Shown piece after piece: positions 1 through 8,083 of a stretch of 64,000 nt of DNA. Under the pieces are notes generated by a model. The model searched no databases. It saw only the letters and a list, made by a program, of their open reading frames with translations, and was not told the DNA's origin. The translations under genes and the position numbers were made by a program. This DNA comes from Nitrospirota bacterium (lineage in GTDB: Bacteria > Nitrospirota > Thermodesulfovibrionia > Thermodesulfovibrionales > Dissulfurispiraceae), in the NCBI GenBank assembly GCA_009773415.1, contig WSNO01000022.1, positions 29,614 to 93,613 of the forward strand. The letters are read 5' to 3'. Each line of letters starts with the position of its first letter. The first letter of the stretch is position 1.

Positions 1-680
1 CCGAAGCCCGCCCTGGTCATTTCACGGTAAAAGGTGCGCGAGAGAATCTTCGCCATTTCCGGAGCGTTTCTGCCGTCAAGCGTGATGGTGCCGTCCGTGA
101 AAGGTGCGGATTCCTGAGAAATCGCGAAGTGCAGATACCGGGATTTCATGAGGTTCTGGAGCTGTGCGACCTGCAGCGATCTGCCGATAAGCAGGCCGCT
201 CAGCCTCGCGAGCAACAGGTCGTGTTCGGTAAATACCTTTCTTTCGAGGGGCTCTGCAAAATTGATGACGCCCGCAATCTTTTCGAACATCGGAATCGGC
301 GCAGACATAAAACAGGTGTTTCCTGATCGGGGGCGGCGTGCTTTTTGAGCATACGCGGACGAATTAATATCGTCAACGAGGATTGCTTTGCCGGTTATCA
401 CGACCTGACCCGCAATGCTTTCATCAAGCCCGGTTTCCTGCGTGACAGTCTGTTCGTCAAGGTGGCCGCTATGAGAAAACACCTTCAGGCGAAACTGCTT
501 CGCGCTCTCGTGATGTTTCAGCAGCATGAGAGAACAATGCGCTGCCTTGAGCGCGGCAGCGGCCAAACCAACCAGCTCATGATGTGATTCTTCAAGCTGC
601 TCCTGCCGCTCAATGAAAGCCGCAATGCCGGCGAGTCTGTCGACGACGTCATTATCCGGAGCATCTTCGCGGCTTTTCAC
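1..680 (-). CDS. GAF-domain protein, partial (C-terminus beyond window start)
   Basis: The minus strand is open from a GTG at 678-680 to the window edge (about 226 codons). An in-frame TAA lies just upstream of the GTG, and a GAGG sits 5 nt before it, so this start is well supported. The middle looks like a GAF sensor domain: a segment on gain/reversal of stress (DESIAGQVVITGKAILVDDI) is followed by a hydrophobic core and a long helix (LLLARLSGLLIGRSLQVAQL). The last visible part has LDGRNAPEMAKILSRTFYRE, an unidentified helical tail. Role is probably small-molecule or redox sensing for regulation; the ligand is unknown. It lies 170 bp downstream of another GAF protein on the same strand. Confidence 0.75.
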   Translation of the reverse strand, partial: MKSREDAPDNDVVDRLAGIAAFIERQEQLEESHHELVGLAAAALKAAHCSLMLLKHHESAKQFRLKVFSHSGHLDEQTVTQETGLDESIAGQVVITGKAILVDDINSSAYAQKARRPRSGNTCFMSAPIPMFEKIAGVINFAEPLERKVFTEHDLLLARLSGLLIGRSLQVAQLQNLMKSRYLHFAISQESAPFTDGTITLDGRNAPEMAKILSRTFYREMTRAGF

Positions 681-849
681 GATTGCCTCAGTTTTTTCCT
701 GACAATGACTTTAAGAATGCCGTCAGCCGTCAAGGCGTCCCTGCCGCAACAGCGGCGGACGGAATAGCAAATACCTGGTGACCTTGCTTCTTGCCGTCCA
801 TTCCGGCTCGTCTGTAATCCCAAATCCTGGAACAAGGCAGGCAGCCGTC

Positions 850-3183
850 TCAGGCGTTCCCTGAACGACCCTGAAGATACAAAGCTGAAGAATTCCCCCT
901 GATTACCTGCTGAAACGCCGCAACAACTGCGGGGTCGTATAGCTCTCCTGCGCCGGCGATAATCTCCCCAAGCGCTTTTTCGGCACTGAAGGTCTTGCGG
1001 TAAACCCGCTCAGAGGTCATGGCGGTATAGGCATCGACAACCGCAAGCATGCGTGAAATGAGCGGAATCTCCTCTCCGCGGAGGCCGTCGGGATAGCCGG
1101 TGCCGTTGTACCGTTCGTGGTGATGGAGAATGATTCTGCAGACCTCATCCGAAATTTCGAATTGATTGATGAGGTTGATTGTGCTTGTCGGATGTGCGCG
1201 AATGACGGTGAGATCGGCAGGATCGAGCGCTGTCTTCTCAGTGATGCGCTTGTTGAGAACAGAAAGTCCGAGATCGAACAGAAGTGAAACATAAAGCGCC
1301 TGCTGCAAATCTTCCTGGGAAAGCCGGAGTGCACGCGCGAGGTCGCGCATGATGCCGAAAACAGCGCTTCGACCAGGCGGCGAGCTCTGCACCGCACTGA
1401 TGAGATTGTCGAGCGAGTCGAGGTGGATCTTGCAGTCGCTTTCGGTGAGCGACGAACTGATCATCCCTTCGACGAGATTGGTGATGCGGGCGCCAATCGC
1501 AGTGGATAAAGCAAGGTCTGCCTCGGTGAAAGCCTCTCCAGATCGCTTGTTGTTCAGGTTCAGCACACCAAACACCCGCCCGTTCTTGATAAGCGGCACA
1601 GAGAGGAGCGACCGCGTGTTGTAGTGCGGCCGGTTGAGTTTCATCGTCGAGGGGTCTGTTTCGACATTTTCGATTAACAGGGGTTTGCCTTTGGCCGCAA
1701 CCTGCCCGGCAATATGCTCTCCCATCTCAAGGCGCGTTGAGCGGAATATTTCAGGACTGATACCGTGAGCTCCATGAATGGTAAGCTGGGTGGTCAGCGG
1801 GTCGATTACCATAATCGAACAGGTGTTGAGCGCAAGAAGCTCACAGACGAACTCAGCAAAGCGGTTCAGAACTTTGCGGAAGACTCTCTCGCGGCTGGAG
1901 CGGGTGTTTTTCGGCACCGAAACTGTCAGTTCGAGTCCGCCGGTTCTGTTTTCCGCCTGCAGTTCCCATCGGTTGGCGTCGATGAGTTTGCGGACAGAGC
2001 TGATGCGCAGCCGAAGGTCGAGCCTCTCGAAACTGCTGTCTCGTGCGCTCTCATTCAGCAGCGATACAACGGGCTCAGGCAGGGGGCGTGGGAAAAGGAT
2101 GCGGAGCTGAGCGTGCGAGTTGTCGGATGCATGCAGCGCGATGCTGTCTCCTTTCTGCAGATACGGCACCGTCAATTCCATGACGTTCATGAAGAGTTCG
2201 GTGTACCGGTTTTTATCGACCACAACATCCGCAGGAAACTCTTTCAGTCTGGATGTCAGCCGTACTGATGCCTGAGCAAGCATAGTGCGCAGCGCTTTCG
2301 TGCTGGTGATATGTTCGATGAGCTCACGGAAATTGATTGGCATCGGATTGCCGGCGCGGCTTTCATCCTGTGGCTGCAAGACTGTCAGGAGCGTCTGAAC
2401 GGTCTGGAGCATCCGTTCTGAATCCTGACTGATAATCTGGTAAAATTCGTGCTGGTCTGTTCTTGTAATATTCGCTGACTTTTGAAGGAAAAGAGCCGCC
2501 CCCCTGATGGCATTGAGCGGTGTCCGGAGCTCGTGCGAACAGCGCATCGCGAACTCCGTCTCCATCTCTTTTGCCCGGATGATGCGGGCGTTGGCATCCT
2601 CGAGTTCGGCGATTTTTGCTTTGAGTTGTCCAATAAGGAAAGCCCGGTCAAACGCAGCCGCGGCCTGGTTGGCAAGCATCTGAATGACGGCAAAGTCAGT
2701 GGAGCTGAATGCGGACCGATCTTTTTTGTCTGCGACGTTGAGCACGCCAACCGGGGCATTGTTGGAAATAATCGGACAGGAGATGAATGAATTAGTTCGA
2801 TATTTCGCTTTTTTTAATGGTCGGAGACTCTCGTCGCGGCTGATGTCCTGTGTCCAGCACGGCGTTTTTGACCTGATGACCTGAGCGACAATCCCTCTGT
2901 CGTCTTTTACGATGCGATCACGCGCAACCTGGCGGTCAAGTCCGCGGGCGGCGACGATGTAGAATTCATTTTCGGGGCGGGGGAGCATGATTGAGGCGCG
3001 TTCGGCGTTCGTCAGCGACGTGGCGCAATTAAGCATGAGGTTGCCTATGGTGCCGATATCATCGGTGCAGAGCATCGCCGACGAGAGTTCCTGCAGCGCA
3101 GCAAGCCTGTGGTCCGGCATGAAGGACATTTCTGAGTATGCGGTGTCTTCAACCATAAATAACTCTGCAATTAAGTGTTGCAA
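850..3183 (-). CDS. GAF - HisKA-like - GAF - HD-GYP-like multidomain sensor, catalytic parts degenerate
   Basis: 777 aa from TTG 3183; an ATG at 3154-3156 (codon 10) is an equally good start, and neither has a strong RBS. Order: GAF (about 20-185), coiled helix, HisKA-like dimerisation segment with SHELRTPLNAI (about 215), a region where an ATPase domain is expected but lacking clear N and G boxes, second GAF (about 430-570), HD-GYP-like domain (about 600-760). The HD-GYP part keeps HHHERYNGTGYP but the first HD pair reads FD in LLFDLGLSVL. The kinase and phosphodiesterase activities are therefore doubtful; it may act as a scaffold or ligand sensor. No transmembrane segment is visible, so it is probably cytoplasmic. 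Confidence 0.85.
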   Translation of the reverse strand: MQHLIAELFMVEDTAYSEMSFMPDHRLAALQELSSAMLCTDDIGTIGNLMLNCATSLTNAERASIMLPRPENEFYIVAARGLDRQVARDRIVKDDRGIVAQVIRSKTPCWTQDISRDESLRPLKKAKYRTNSFISCPIISNNAPVGVLNVADKKDRSAFSSTDFAVIQMLANQAAAAFDRAFLIGQLKAKIAELEDANARIIRAKEMETEFAMRCSHELRTPLNAIRGAALFLQKSANITRTDQHEFYQIISQDSERMLQTVQTLLTVLQPQDESRAGNPMPINFRELIEHITSTKALRTMLAQASVRLTSRLKEFPADVVVDKNRYTELFMNVMELTVPYLQKGDSIALHASDNSHAQLRILFPRPLPEPVVSLLNESARDSSFERLDLRLRISSVRKLIDANRWELQAENRTGGLELTVSVPKNTRSSRERVFRKVLNRFAEFVCELLALNTCSIMVIDPLTTQLTIHGAHGISPEIFRSTRLEMGEHIAGQVAAKGKPLLIENVETDPSTMKLNRPHYNTRSLLSVPLIKNGRVFGVLNLNNKRSGEAFTEADLALSTAIGARITNLVEGMISSSLTESDCKIHLDSLDNLISAVQSSPPGRSAVFGIMRDLARALRLSQEDLQQALYVSLLFDLGLSVLNKRITEKTALDPADLTVIRAHPTSTINLINQFEISDEVCRIILHHHERYNGTGYPDGLRGEEIPLISRMLAVVDAYTAMTSERVYRKTFSAEKALGEIIAGAGELYDPAVVAAFQQVIRGNSSALYLQGRSGNA

Positions 3184-3478
3184 TAATTATTCCCGAAAGG
3201 AAACGGTTTAAAATCAATAATACGCACAAGAGTTCGACGCTTCTTATGCCAATCATTCCCGACAATGTGTCAAGAAAACCGACAGATGCTTCGGGATTTT
3301 CGCGAATCATTCACAAATGCCGCCTTTGGTTCTCATTACCAGCATGAAAAGGCACCTTGCCGGGTCGTCCCGGAGCAGACCAAGCGCACCGATGAGACTG
3401 TCAGTGCAACCTCATGAACAGGTTTGATGATAACGGGAAGTCTGACAAAGGCGATTCCGTTTTTGTGTTTGGAAGAAG

Positions 3479-3507
3479 TGTAAAGCCTTTTGTCGGATTT
3501 GTTTACA
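3479..3507. promoter_or_regulatory. Inverted repeat TGTAAA-N17-TTTACA, candidate activator site
   Basis: TGTAAA at 3479-3484 and TTTACA at 3502-3507 form an interrupted palindrome centred about 80 bp upstream of the sigma-54 promoter, where an enhancer-binding protein would bind. PEP-CTERM systems commonly carry a sigma-54-dependent response regulator (PrsR), so this is a reasonable candidate site. The assignment is inference. Confidence 0.4.
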
Positions 3508-3568
3508 AGATTTGAGGCGCGAACGTGCTGTGAGCGAAAAAATTATTATAAATCAATGAAAATATGCT

Positions 3569-3584
3569 TGGCACCGTTTTTGCA
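3569..3584 (+). promoter_or_regulatory. Sigma-54 (-24/-12) promoter upstream of PEP-CTERM gene
   Basis: The sequence TGGCACCGTTTTTGCA matches the RpoN consensus TGGCAC-N5-TTGCA at every defined position. It lies 70 bp before the start codon of the PEP-CTERM gene and in the right direction. This fits the known link between PEP-CTERM proteins, PrsK/PrsR and sigma-54. Confidence 0.85.
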
Positions 3585-3653
3585 ATAAAAATTTGACAAG
3601 GCTCGTTTTAGCTATGAAAATGGTATGCAAAATTAAAAAAAGGAGGTTTTATT

Positions 3654-4418
3654 ATGAAAAGGTTGCTGGGTTTGGCATGTGTGGTTATGTTGCTATTTGC
3701 GGTGCCGGCATGGGCAGGCTTCGTGAACGGCGGATTCGAAGACGGCACCTTTAACGGATGGACAAAGGATGGCGGCTACTGGGGGGGTGGTAGCAGTTAT
3801 AACTATTCTGGAGATCCGGGTCTTTCTGCAATCATGACGGCAGGAACAGATGCTTTGAGCGGCAATAAACTGCAAAAGGTTCTTCCGGGATATGGAACGT
3901 ATTCAGCGCGCATAAATGACGAACTCTGGGATGCTCATTTCTCGACGCTTTCGCAGAAAGTAACCTGGAACGACGATGCAATTTATTTTGCTTTCGCAGC
4001 TGTCCTTGAAGAACCAGGCAACCTACATCCAGATGACGCTGCGCCTCACTTTTCCATTACCCTGAAGAATGTTACAACGAATACGGTTTTATACTCGAAG
4101 GCGTATCAGGTCTATGGTCTGGACGCCTCCTGGAAAAAAGGCATTTATGGCGGCCCCAATGATTCTAGTGCCCAATGGTGGTACAGGGACTGGGAAATTG
4201 TCTCCATCAACACATCCGCATACAAGGGCAATGAGTTACTCCTGACACTTTTAGCGTCAGACTGCGGCTGGGGGGGGCACGGCGGCTATGCATACCTGGA
4301 TGGCTTTGGCGCTGTTCGTCCGCCCGATGTCGGCGCCATTCCTGAGCCGTCAACCTACATGCTGATGGCGGCGGGTGTTGCGGGGCTTGTGTTTTTCCGG
4401 AAGCGTTTCCAGAAATAA
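3654..4418 (+). CDS. PEP-CTERM sorting-signal protein
   Basis: 254 aa with an AGGAGG RBS 8 nt before the ATG. Residues 1-21 form a Sec signal peptide ending in PAWA. The mature part is rich in Gly, Trp, Tyr and Asn and contains GFVNGGFEDGTFNGWTKDGG, as in carbohydrate-binding-like beta-sandwich surface proteins. The C-terminus is a full PEP-CTERM signal: PEPSTYMLMAAGVAGLVFF then RKRFQK. Such proteins are cut and sorted by an exosortase (EpsH/XrtA type) at the cell envelope, often with exopolysaccharide. No exosortase is in this window. Transcription probably starts at the sigma-54 promoter at 3569 and ends at the hairpin at 4442. Exact function unknown. Confidence 0.93.
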   Translation: MKRLLGLACVVMLLFAVPAWAGFVNGGFEDGTFNGWTKDGGYWGGGSSYNYSGDPGLSAIMTAGTDALSGNKLQKVLPGYGTYSARINDELWDAHFSTLSQKVTWNDDAIYFAFAAVLEEPGNLHPDDAAPHFSITLKNVTTNTVLYSKAYQVYGLDASWKKGIYGGPNDSSAQWWYRDWEIVSINTSAYKGNELLLTLLASDCGWGGHGGYAYLDGFGAVRPPDVGAIPEPSTYMLMAAGVAGLVFFRKRFQK

Positions 4419-4441
4419 CCTTTCAGCAAGATGCATAGCGT

Positions 4442-4482
4442 GAGCGGAGCGGGAGCTGTCTCCCGCTCCGCTCTGTTTTTTT
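4442..4482 (+). terminator. Rho-independent terminator after PEP-CTERM gene
   Basis: A perfect 14-bp GC-rich stem (4442-4455 with 4460-4473), a 4-nt loop and a run of seven T. It reads in the plus direction only. Confidence 0.93.
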
Positions 4483-4504
4483 ATCCCTGAAGTCCTTTTG
4501 TTTG

Positions 4505-5020
4505 TCAGTTGCACGCCCGCAGCAGCATCTTGGCGCGCACTCTCTGCAGTTCCTGAAACGCTGCATGAAACGCCCGCACCTTTTTTGCAGGCAGGGTCTG
4601 CAGGTGCGCTATCAGCGCCTCGCAGAAGTGCCAGGTGCAGCGGAAGGGGCGCTGGTGGCGCGGCAGCCGGCACCCGGCGGCATCGAGGAACTGGCAGGGG
4701 TCGGTCTCGTTCCGGTGGCGCTCATAGCGCGGTACGGGCAGTTGCAGGCAGAAGGCGTACACAAGATCATGCAGGTCAAACGAGCCGTGGCGGTCGATGC
4801 AGCAGACGTTGGTGCAGCGCGGGCAGATGACGGCGGTCTGCTCCTGGAGGAACGGATCGACTGCATTGATCAGCTCGCGCACACGCTCTGCCGCCTGCCG
4901 CGAGGCAGCATGTTCAGGAGAGTCGGGGCAAAAGAGGTCAGATAATGCCTGAATAGCTGCGTCCCACTGTTCGGTGTCTCGCCACGAAATATCCCACGCT
5001 ATGCCCCCGAAATGATTCAT
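4505..5020 (-). CDS. YkgJ-like CxxC...CC cysteine cluster protein (putative metal chelator)
   Basis: 171 aa from ATG 5020; RBS weak. The centre carries CPRCTNVCC, the hallmark of the YkgJ/UPF0153 zinc- or iron-chelating family, followed by DPCQFLDAAGC and a later FRCTWHFC, which would supply the remaining cysteines. The family's function is not settled; an iron-sulfur or zinc-binding role is inferred from the cysteines. The gene faces the PEP-CTERM gene and lies between it and the zinc-ribbon/NYN pair on the other strand. Confidence 0.82.
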   Translation of the reverse strand: MNHFGGIAWDISWRDTEQWDAAIQALSDLFCPDSPEHAASRQAAERVRELINAVDPFLQEQTAVICPRCTNVCCIDRHGSFDLHDLVYAFCLQLPVPRYERHRNETDPCQFLDAAGCRLPRHQRPFRCTWHFCEALIAHLQTLPAKKVRAFHAAFQELQRVRAKMLLRACN

Positions 5021-5097
5021 TTCACTATGGTATAGTAAACCGATATGCCCGCGCTACAGATTGCCTGCTCCGCCGATGAGAGAAGGGAGATTGCCAC

Positions 5098-5265
5098 GTG
5101 AAATGCCGCTCCTGTCAGGCGCCGCTCCGCTTGGTAATCGGCTGAGCCCGCGTGCTTTTAGCCTGCGCGTCGTGCGGGCAGGTCTTCCCGGTTCAGGAAT
5201 ATCTTGACGAGATTGACGAAGATGCGTGGCGGCGCATTGGCGAGCGGCCCTGCAACCGGGCATGA
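5098..5265 (+). pseudogene. Small two-CxxC zinc-ribbon protein interrupted by one in-frame TGA
   Basis: GTG at 5098 with a good RBS (AAGGGAG). The frame reads KCRSCQAPLRLVIG, then TGA at 5143-5145, then continues open with ACASCGQVFPVQEYLDEIDE and stops at 5263. Without the TGA this is one 55-residue protein with paired CxxC knuckles and an acidic tail. Both halves are clearly coding and in the same frame, so this is a single nonsense change, for example TCA to TGA, or less likely recoding. It precedes the NYN-domain gene by 160 bp. Confidence 0.65.
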
Positions 5266-5427
5266 ACATGACAACAGGGATCAATGGTTCGGGATGCAAG
5301 GATGAACAATCAAGCCTTGAGGCTTTGTTCCTCATGCTGAATGCTCAATGTGTGGTGAGTTTCGGAAATGACGCGTCTGAAAGAAGTTCGCACTGTGCAG
5401 CATCGGAACTGGTGAGGAAGGTCTGCC

Positions 5428-5955
5428 ATAGCATCGATCATCATTGACGGATATAACCTGATCGGCACCGGCCACCGAAATCTCGAAAAGGCACGCGAGC
5501 TTCTCTGCGAAAGGCTGTTTGCCTATCATCGCCTGGGAAGGTATGATATTACCCTCGTGTTCGACGGGCACAAGGGGGGGCTGGTCCTGGGCAGCAGGGA
5601 GAAGCGCGGCGGCATCATGGTCATTTATACGGGCAGGGGAGAATCTGCCGACGATGCAATAAAGCGCATCATCGCGCAGGAGCGGCGCGAATGGATTGTG
5701 ATAAGCTCCGACCGGGCGATTGAGCAGTATGCATGGTCGCACGACGCCGTGCCGGTTTCGTCCGCCCGGTTTGAGGCAATTCTTGAACGCGCATCGGCAG
5801 TGCCATTGAATCAGGAATCGGGCGAATCTGACGAAGAATCAGCAATGCCGGGGCAGGATGATGAATATGAAGACTATGATAGTGCCCGTTCAGGGAATCC
5901 GCACCGGCTTTCAAAAAAAGACCGGGCTCTGCAGCGGGCGCTGAGCAAATTGTGA
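5428..5955 (+). CDS. NYN-domain (YacP-like) putative ribonuclease, apparent ATA start
   Basis: The frame opens after TGA 5413-5415. The family N-terminus SIIIDGYNLIGTGHRNLEKA starts a few codons later, so translation must begin within five codons. The best candidate is ATA 5428-5430, placed 6 nt after a strong GAGGAAGG; there is no ATG, GTG or TTG. A later GTG at 5557 would remove the conserved DGYN motif. The NYN/PIN-like fold has acidic residues at DGYN, VFDGHKG and ADDAIKR, then VISSDRAI. The C-terminal 45 residues are acidic and variable. Probable RNA-cleaving enzyme, about 175 aa. The start codon may be a mutated ATG. Confidence 0.78.
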   Translation: MASIIIDGYNLIGTGHRNLEKARELLCERLFAYHRLGRYDITLVFDGHKGGLVLGSREKRGGIMVIYTGRGESADDAIKRIIAQERREWIVISSDRAIEQYAWSHDAVPVSSARFEAILERASAVPLNQESGESDEESAMPGQDDEYEDYDSARSGNPHRLSKKDRALQRALSKL

Positions 5956-6019
5956 GCCGCTGTAAAAAGATCTGCCAGTTTCCTTGCATGCGCATGAAAA
6001 TAAGGACGGGCGATAACCC

Positions 6020-6919
6020 GTGAATCCGACCGTTTCAAAGCATGTCCTGAGGCCTTCCGACAGCATCAACATCGGATTTGCCCTGTTCCTGTTCTGCCTG
6101 ACGCTCTTCTTTCGCGAGCAGATTCCGGCGGCAAACACGCTTCTGCTCATCTACGCATCGCTCATCGTGTTTCAGATCATTCTTGTCAGGATAGGTCAAT
6201 GGAGTAGGGCGCTCCAGATTATCCGTGACATCGTCTTTCCGGTCGTGGCAGTCATGGTGATGTTTGACAGCCTCGGGCTGGTTGTCCACTACGTCAATCC
6301 GCAGGACATCGACCATCTGCTCATCCGGCTTGATTATCAGCTCTTCGGCTTCCACCCGACGGTTTCGCTTGAAGCTATCATGCATCCGCTGCTGTCGGAT
6401 ATCCTCCAGATCGCTTACACCACGTATTATTTTCTTCCCATTGCCATGGGGGTGTCGCTCTGGCGGCAGGGGAATCATGACGCGTTTCATTTTTTCGTCT
6501 TCATGATTCTGCTCTGTTTTTATCTGACGTATATAGGATACCTGTTGTTTCCGGCGCTGGGACCGCGCTATGCAATGGCGCATCTGCAGACGGCAGACCT
6601 TCCCGGCAGCATTGTCACCCATTCGATTCAGTCGGCGCTGAATTGGCTGGAGGGGGTAAAGCGTGACGCATTTCCGAGCGGGCACACGGGCATTGCACTG
6701 ACAGCGCTGCTTCTGGCATGGCGTTTCGACCAGCGGCTCTTCCGGATTTTTGCGGTGCCGGTGCTGCTGCTGGTTGCCGCGACGGTCTATTGCCGGTATC
6801 ACTATGTGGTGGATGTATTCGGCGGAATCGCGCTGGTGGTTGTCACATGGGTTCTCGGAGGCGTATATTATACATTCTGGGCGCGGCGCAATGGATATTC
6901 CCTGCCGGAAAGCAAGTGA
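6020..6919 (+). CDS. PAP2-family integral membrane phosphatase
   Basis: 299 aa from GTG. Several transmembrane helices. The PAP2 active site is present: KRDAFPSGHTGIAL (domain 2, about residue 215) and CRYHYVVDVFGGIAL (domain 3, about residue 258), supplying the two catalytic histidines. The family includes lipid phosphatases and inositol phosphorylceramide synthase-like enzymes; the substrate here is probably a membrane lipid phosphate. Its 3' end overlaps the next gene by 29 bp. Confidence 0.9.
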   Translation: MNPTVSKHVLRPSDSINIGFALFLFCLTLFFREQIPAANTLLLIYASLIVFQIILVRIGQWSRALQIIRDIVFPVVAVMVMFDSLGLVVHYVNPQDIDHLLIRLDYQLFGFHPTVSLEAIMHPLLSDILQIAYTTYYFLPIAMGVSLWRQGNHDAFHFFVFMILLCFYLTYIGYLLFPALGPRYAMAHLQTADLPGSIVTHSIQSALNWLEGVKRDAFPSGHTGIALTALLLAWRFDQRLFRIFAVPVLLLVAATVYCRYHYVVDVFGGIALVVVTWVLGGVYYTFWARRNGYSLPESK

Positions 6920-7154
6920 CGGCATCATTATCGAGGTGAAGGTGACTCCGCGGTCGTCAAAAAAGGGCGTTGCCGGTCTGACTGGCGGCTGTCTCGCGGT
7001 AAAGCTGACGGCTCCTCCTGTTGACGGTGAGGCCAATGCGCAGTTGAGAGAAGTCCTTGCGGATCATTTTGCGGTTTGCAGGAGTGATGTCGAGATAATC
7101 AAGGGCGCATCATCGCGCCGCAAGACGGTAAAACTGAGAGGGGTGACAGTATGA
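6891..7154 (+). CDS. DUF167 / YggU family protein
   Basis: 87 aa from ATG 6891, inside the end of the PAP2 gene. The RBS is poor; I chose this start because it gives the usual family length. Typical motifs are VKVTPRSSKKGVAG, LTAPPVDGEANAQL and IIKGASSRRKTVKL. The fold is small alpha/beta and the function is unknown. It overlaps yicC by 4 bp, which suggests translational coupling. Confidence 0.85.
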   Translation: MDIPCRKASDGIIIEVKVTPRSSKKGVAGLTGGCLAVKLTAPPVDGEANAQLREVLADHFAVCRSDVEIIKGASSRRKTVKLRGVTV

Positions 7155-8002
7155 TTCAGAGCATGACCGGCTATGGTGCTACCGAAGAGGATGGCTATAA
7201 GGTCGAGATACGTTCGGTCAATCAGAAAGGACTCGATATCGGCGTGCGCATGCCGTCACTTCTCATGCAGCATGAGGTTGAAATTCGCAACCGCATTCGC
7301 GAGGCGTTTCAGCGGGGTAAAATTGATGTGATAATTTCTCTGACGGAGCAGCGGCAGCCGGGAGTGGCGGTAAACCGCGAGTTGGCAAAAAGCATGTATG
7401 AGGCGTTCGGAAGACTCCAGCAGGAACTTTCGCTGCCGGGGCAGATTGGCATCGAATTCTTTTCGGGCTATCGGGATTTGATAGTGCAGTCCGAGCCCTC
7501 GCGTGACTCTACGGCGCTCTTCACGGCGCTTGCCGAGGCCATTTATCGTCTCCGGACGATGCGGGAGACCGAAGGGGCCGCCATGGCTGCCGAACTATGC
7601 CGGATACTGGACGGATTTGAAGCCGATTACCTGTCGCTCTGTTCGATTGCTGACGGAGTTGTTGCACGGCTGCGCGAGAAGATGGCTGCAAAGGTTGCTG
7701 AACTGCTGGGGAACACCGAGCTGGATGAAACACGCCTGGCTCAGGAAGTGGCGCTCATTGCCCAGCGGAGCGATATCGCGGAGGAAATTGCGCGGCTCAG
7801 AAGCCATGTCGATCAGGTTCGCAAAGCGCTGAGCGCGGGAGATAGCGCTGTGGGCCGTCGCCTCGACTTTCTGCTGCAGGAGATGCACCGTGAAGTGAAT
7901 ACTATCGGGTCGAAGGCGGATGAGATAGGGATTATATCTCTCACGATTGAGATGAAAAACGCGGTCGGCAGATTGCGCGAGCAGTCGCTGAACATACAAT
8001 AA
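7151..8002 (+). CDS. yicC: YicC family protein (putative endoribonuclease)
   Basis: 283 aa, full length for the family, starting MIQSMTGYG as nearly all YicC proteins do and ending with the DUF1732 segment (RRLDFLLQEMHREVNTIGSK). The E. coli member is reported as an endoribonuclease affecting RyhB stability. It sits directly before gmk, a widespread arrangement. Confidence 0.93.
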   Translation: MIQSMTGYGATEEDGYKVEIRSVNQKGLDIGVRMPSLLMQHEVEIRNRIREAFQRGKIDVIISLTEQRQPGVAVNRELAKSMYEAFGRLQQELSLPGQIGIEFFSGYRDLIVQSEPSRDSTALFTALAEAIYRLRTMRETEGAAMAAELCRILDGFEADYLSLCSIADGVVARLREKMAAKVAELLGNTELDETRLAQEVALIAQRSDIAEEIARLRSHVDQVRKALSAGDSAVGRRLDFLLQEMHREVNTIGSKADEIGIISLTIEMKNAVGRLREQSLNIQ

Positions 8003-8083
8003 ACGGCACAGGGGTCGGGACTCGGGAAAGACAGCGGATTGCAGCACAACACGACGCAGGCTAAAGGCTGAAACACGGGGGCA

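Larger units (their letters stand above)
3184..3653. other. 470-bp intergenic region with sigma-54 promoter for the PEP-CTERM gene
   Basis: No convincing gene. It separates the divergent GAF/HD-GYP gene from the PEP-CTERM gene. The half next to the PEP-CTERM gene holds a consensus sigma-54 promoter (3569-3584) and a candidate activator site (3479-3507). A TTGACA at 3593-3598 could be a weak alternative -35 element but lacks a good -10. Confidence 0.6.

Noticed and set aside
5143..5145. TGA as selenocysteine codon
   Set aside because: Not at a Cys-ligand position and no obvious SECIS; nonsense mutation is simpler. Kept as an open check in findings.
5557..5955. GTG 5557 as start of the NYN gene
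   Set aside because: It would drop the conserved DGYN strand, and no RBS precedes it.
6035..7036. Long minus-strand reading frame (333 aa) opposite the PAP2 gene
   Set aside because: It is the shadow of the PAP2 and DUF167 genes: low hydrophobicity, no RBS, no family motif.
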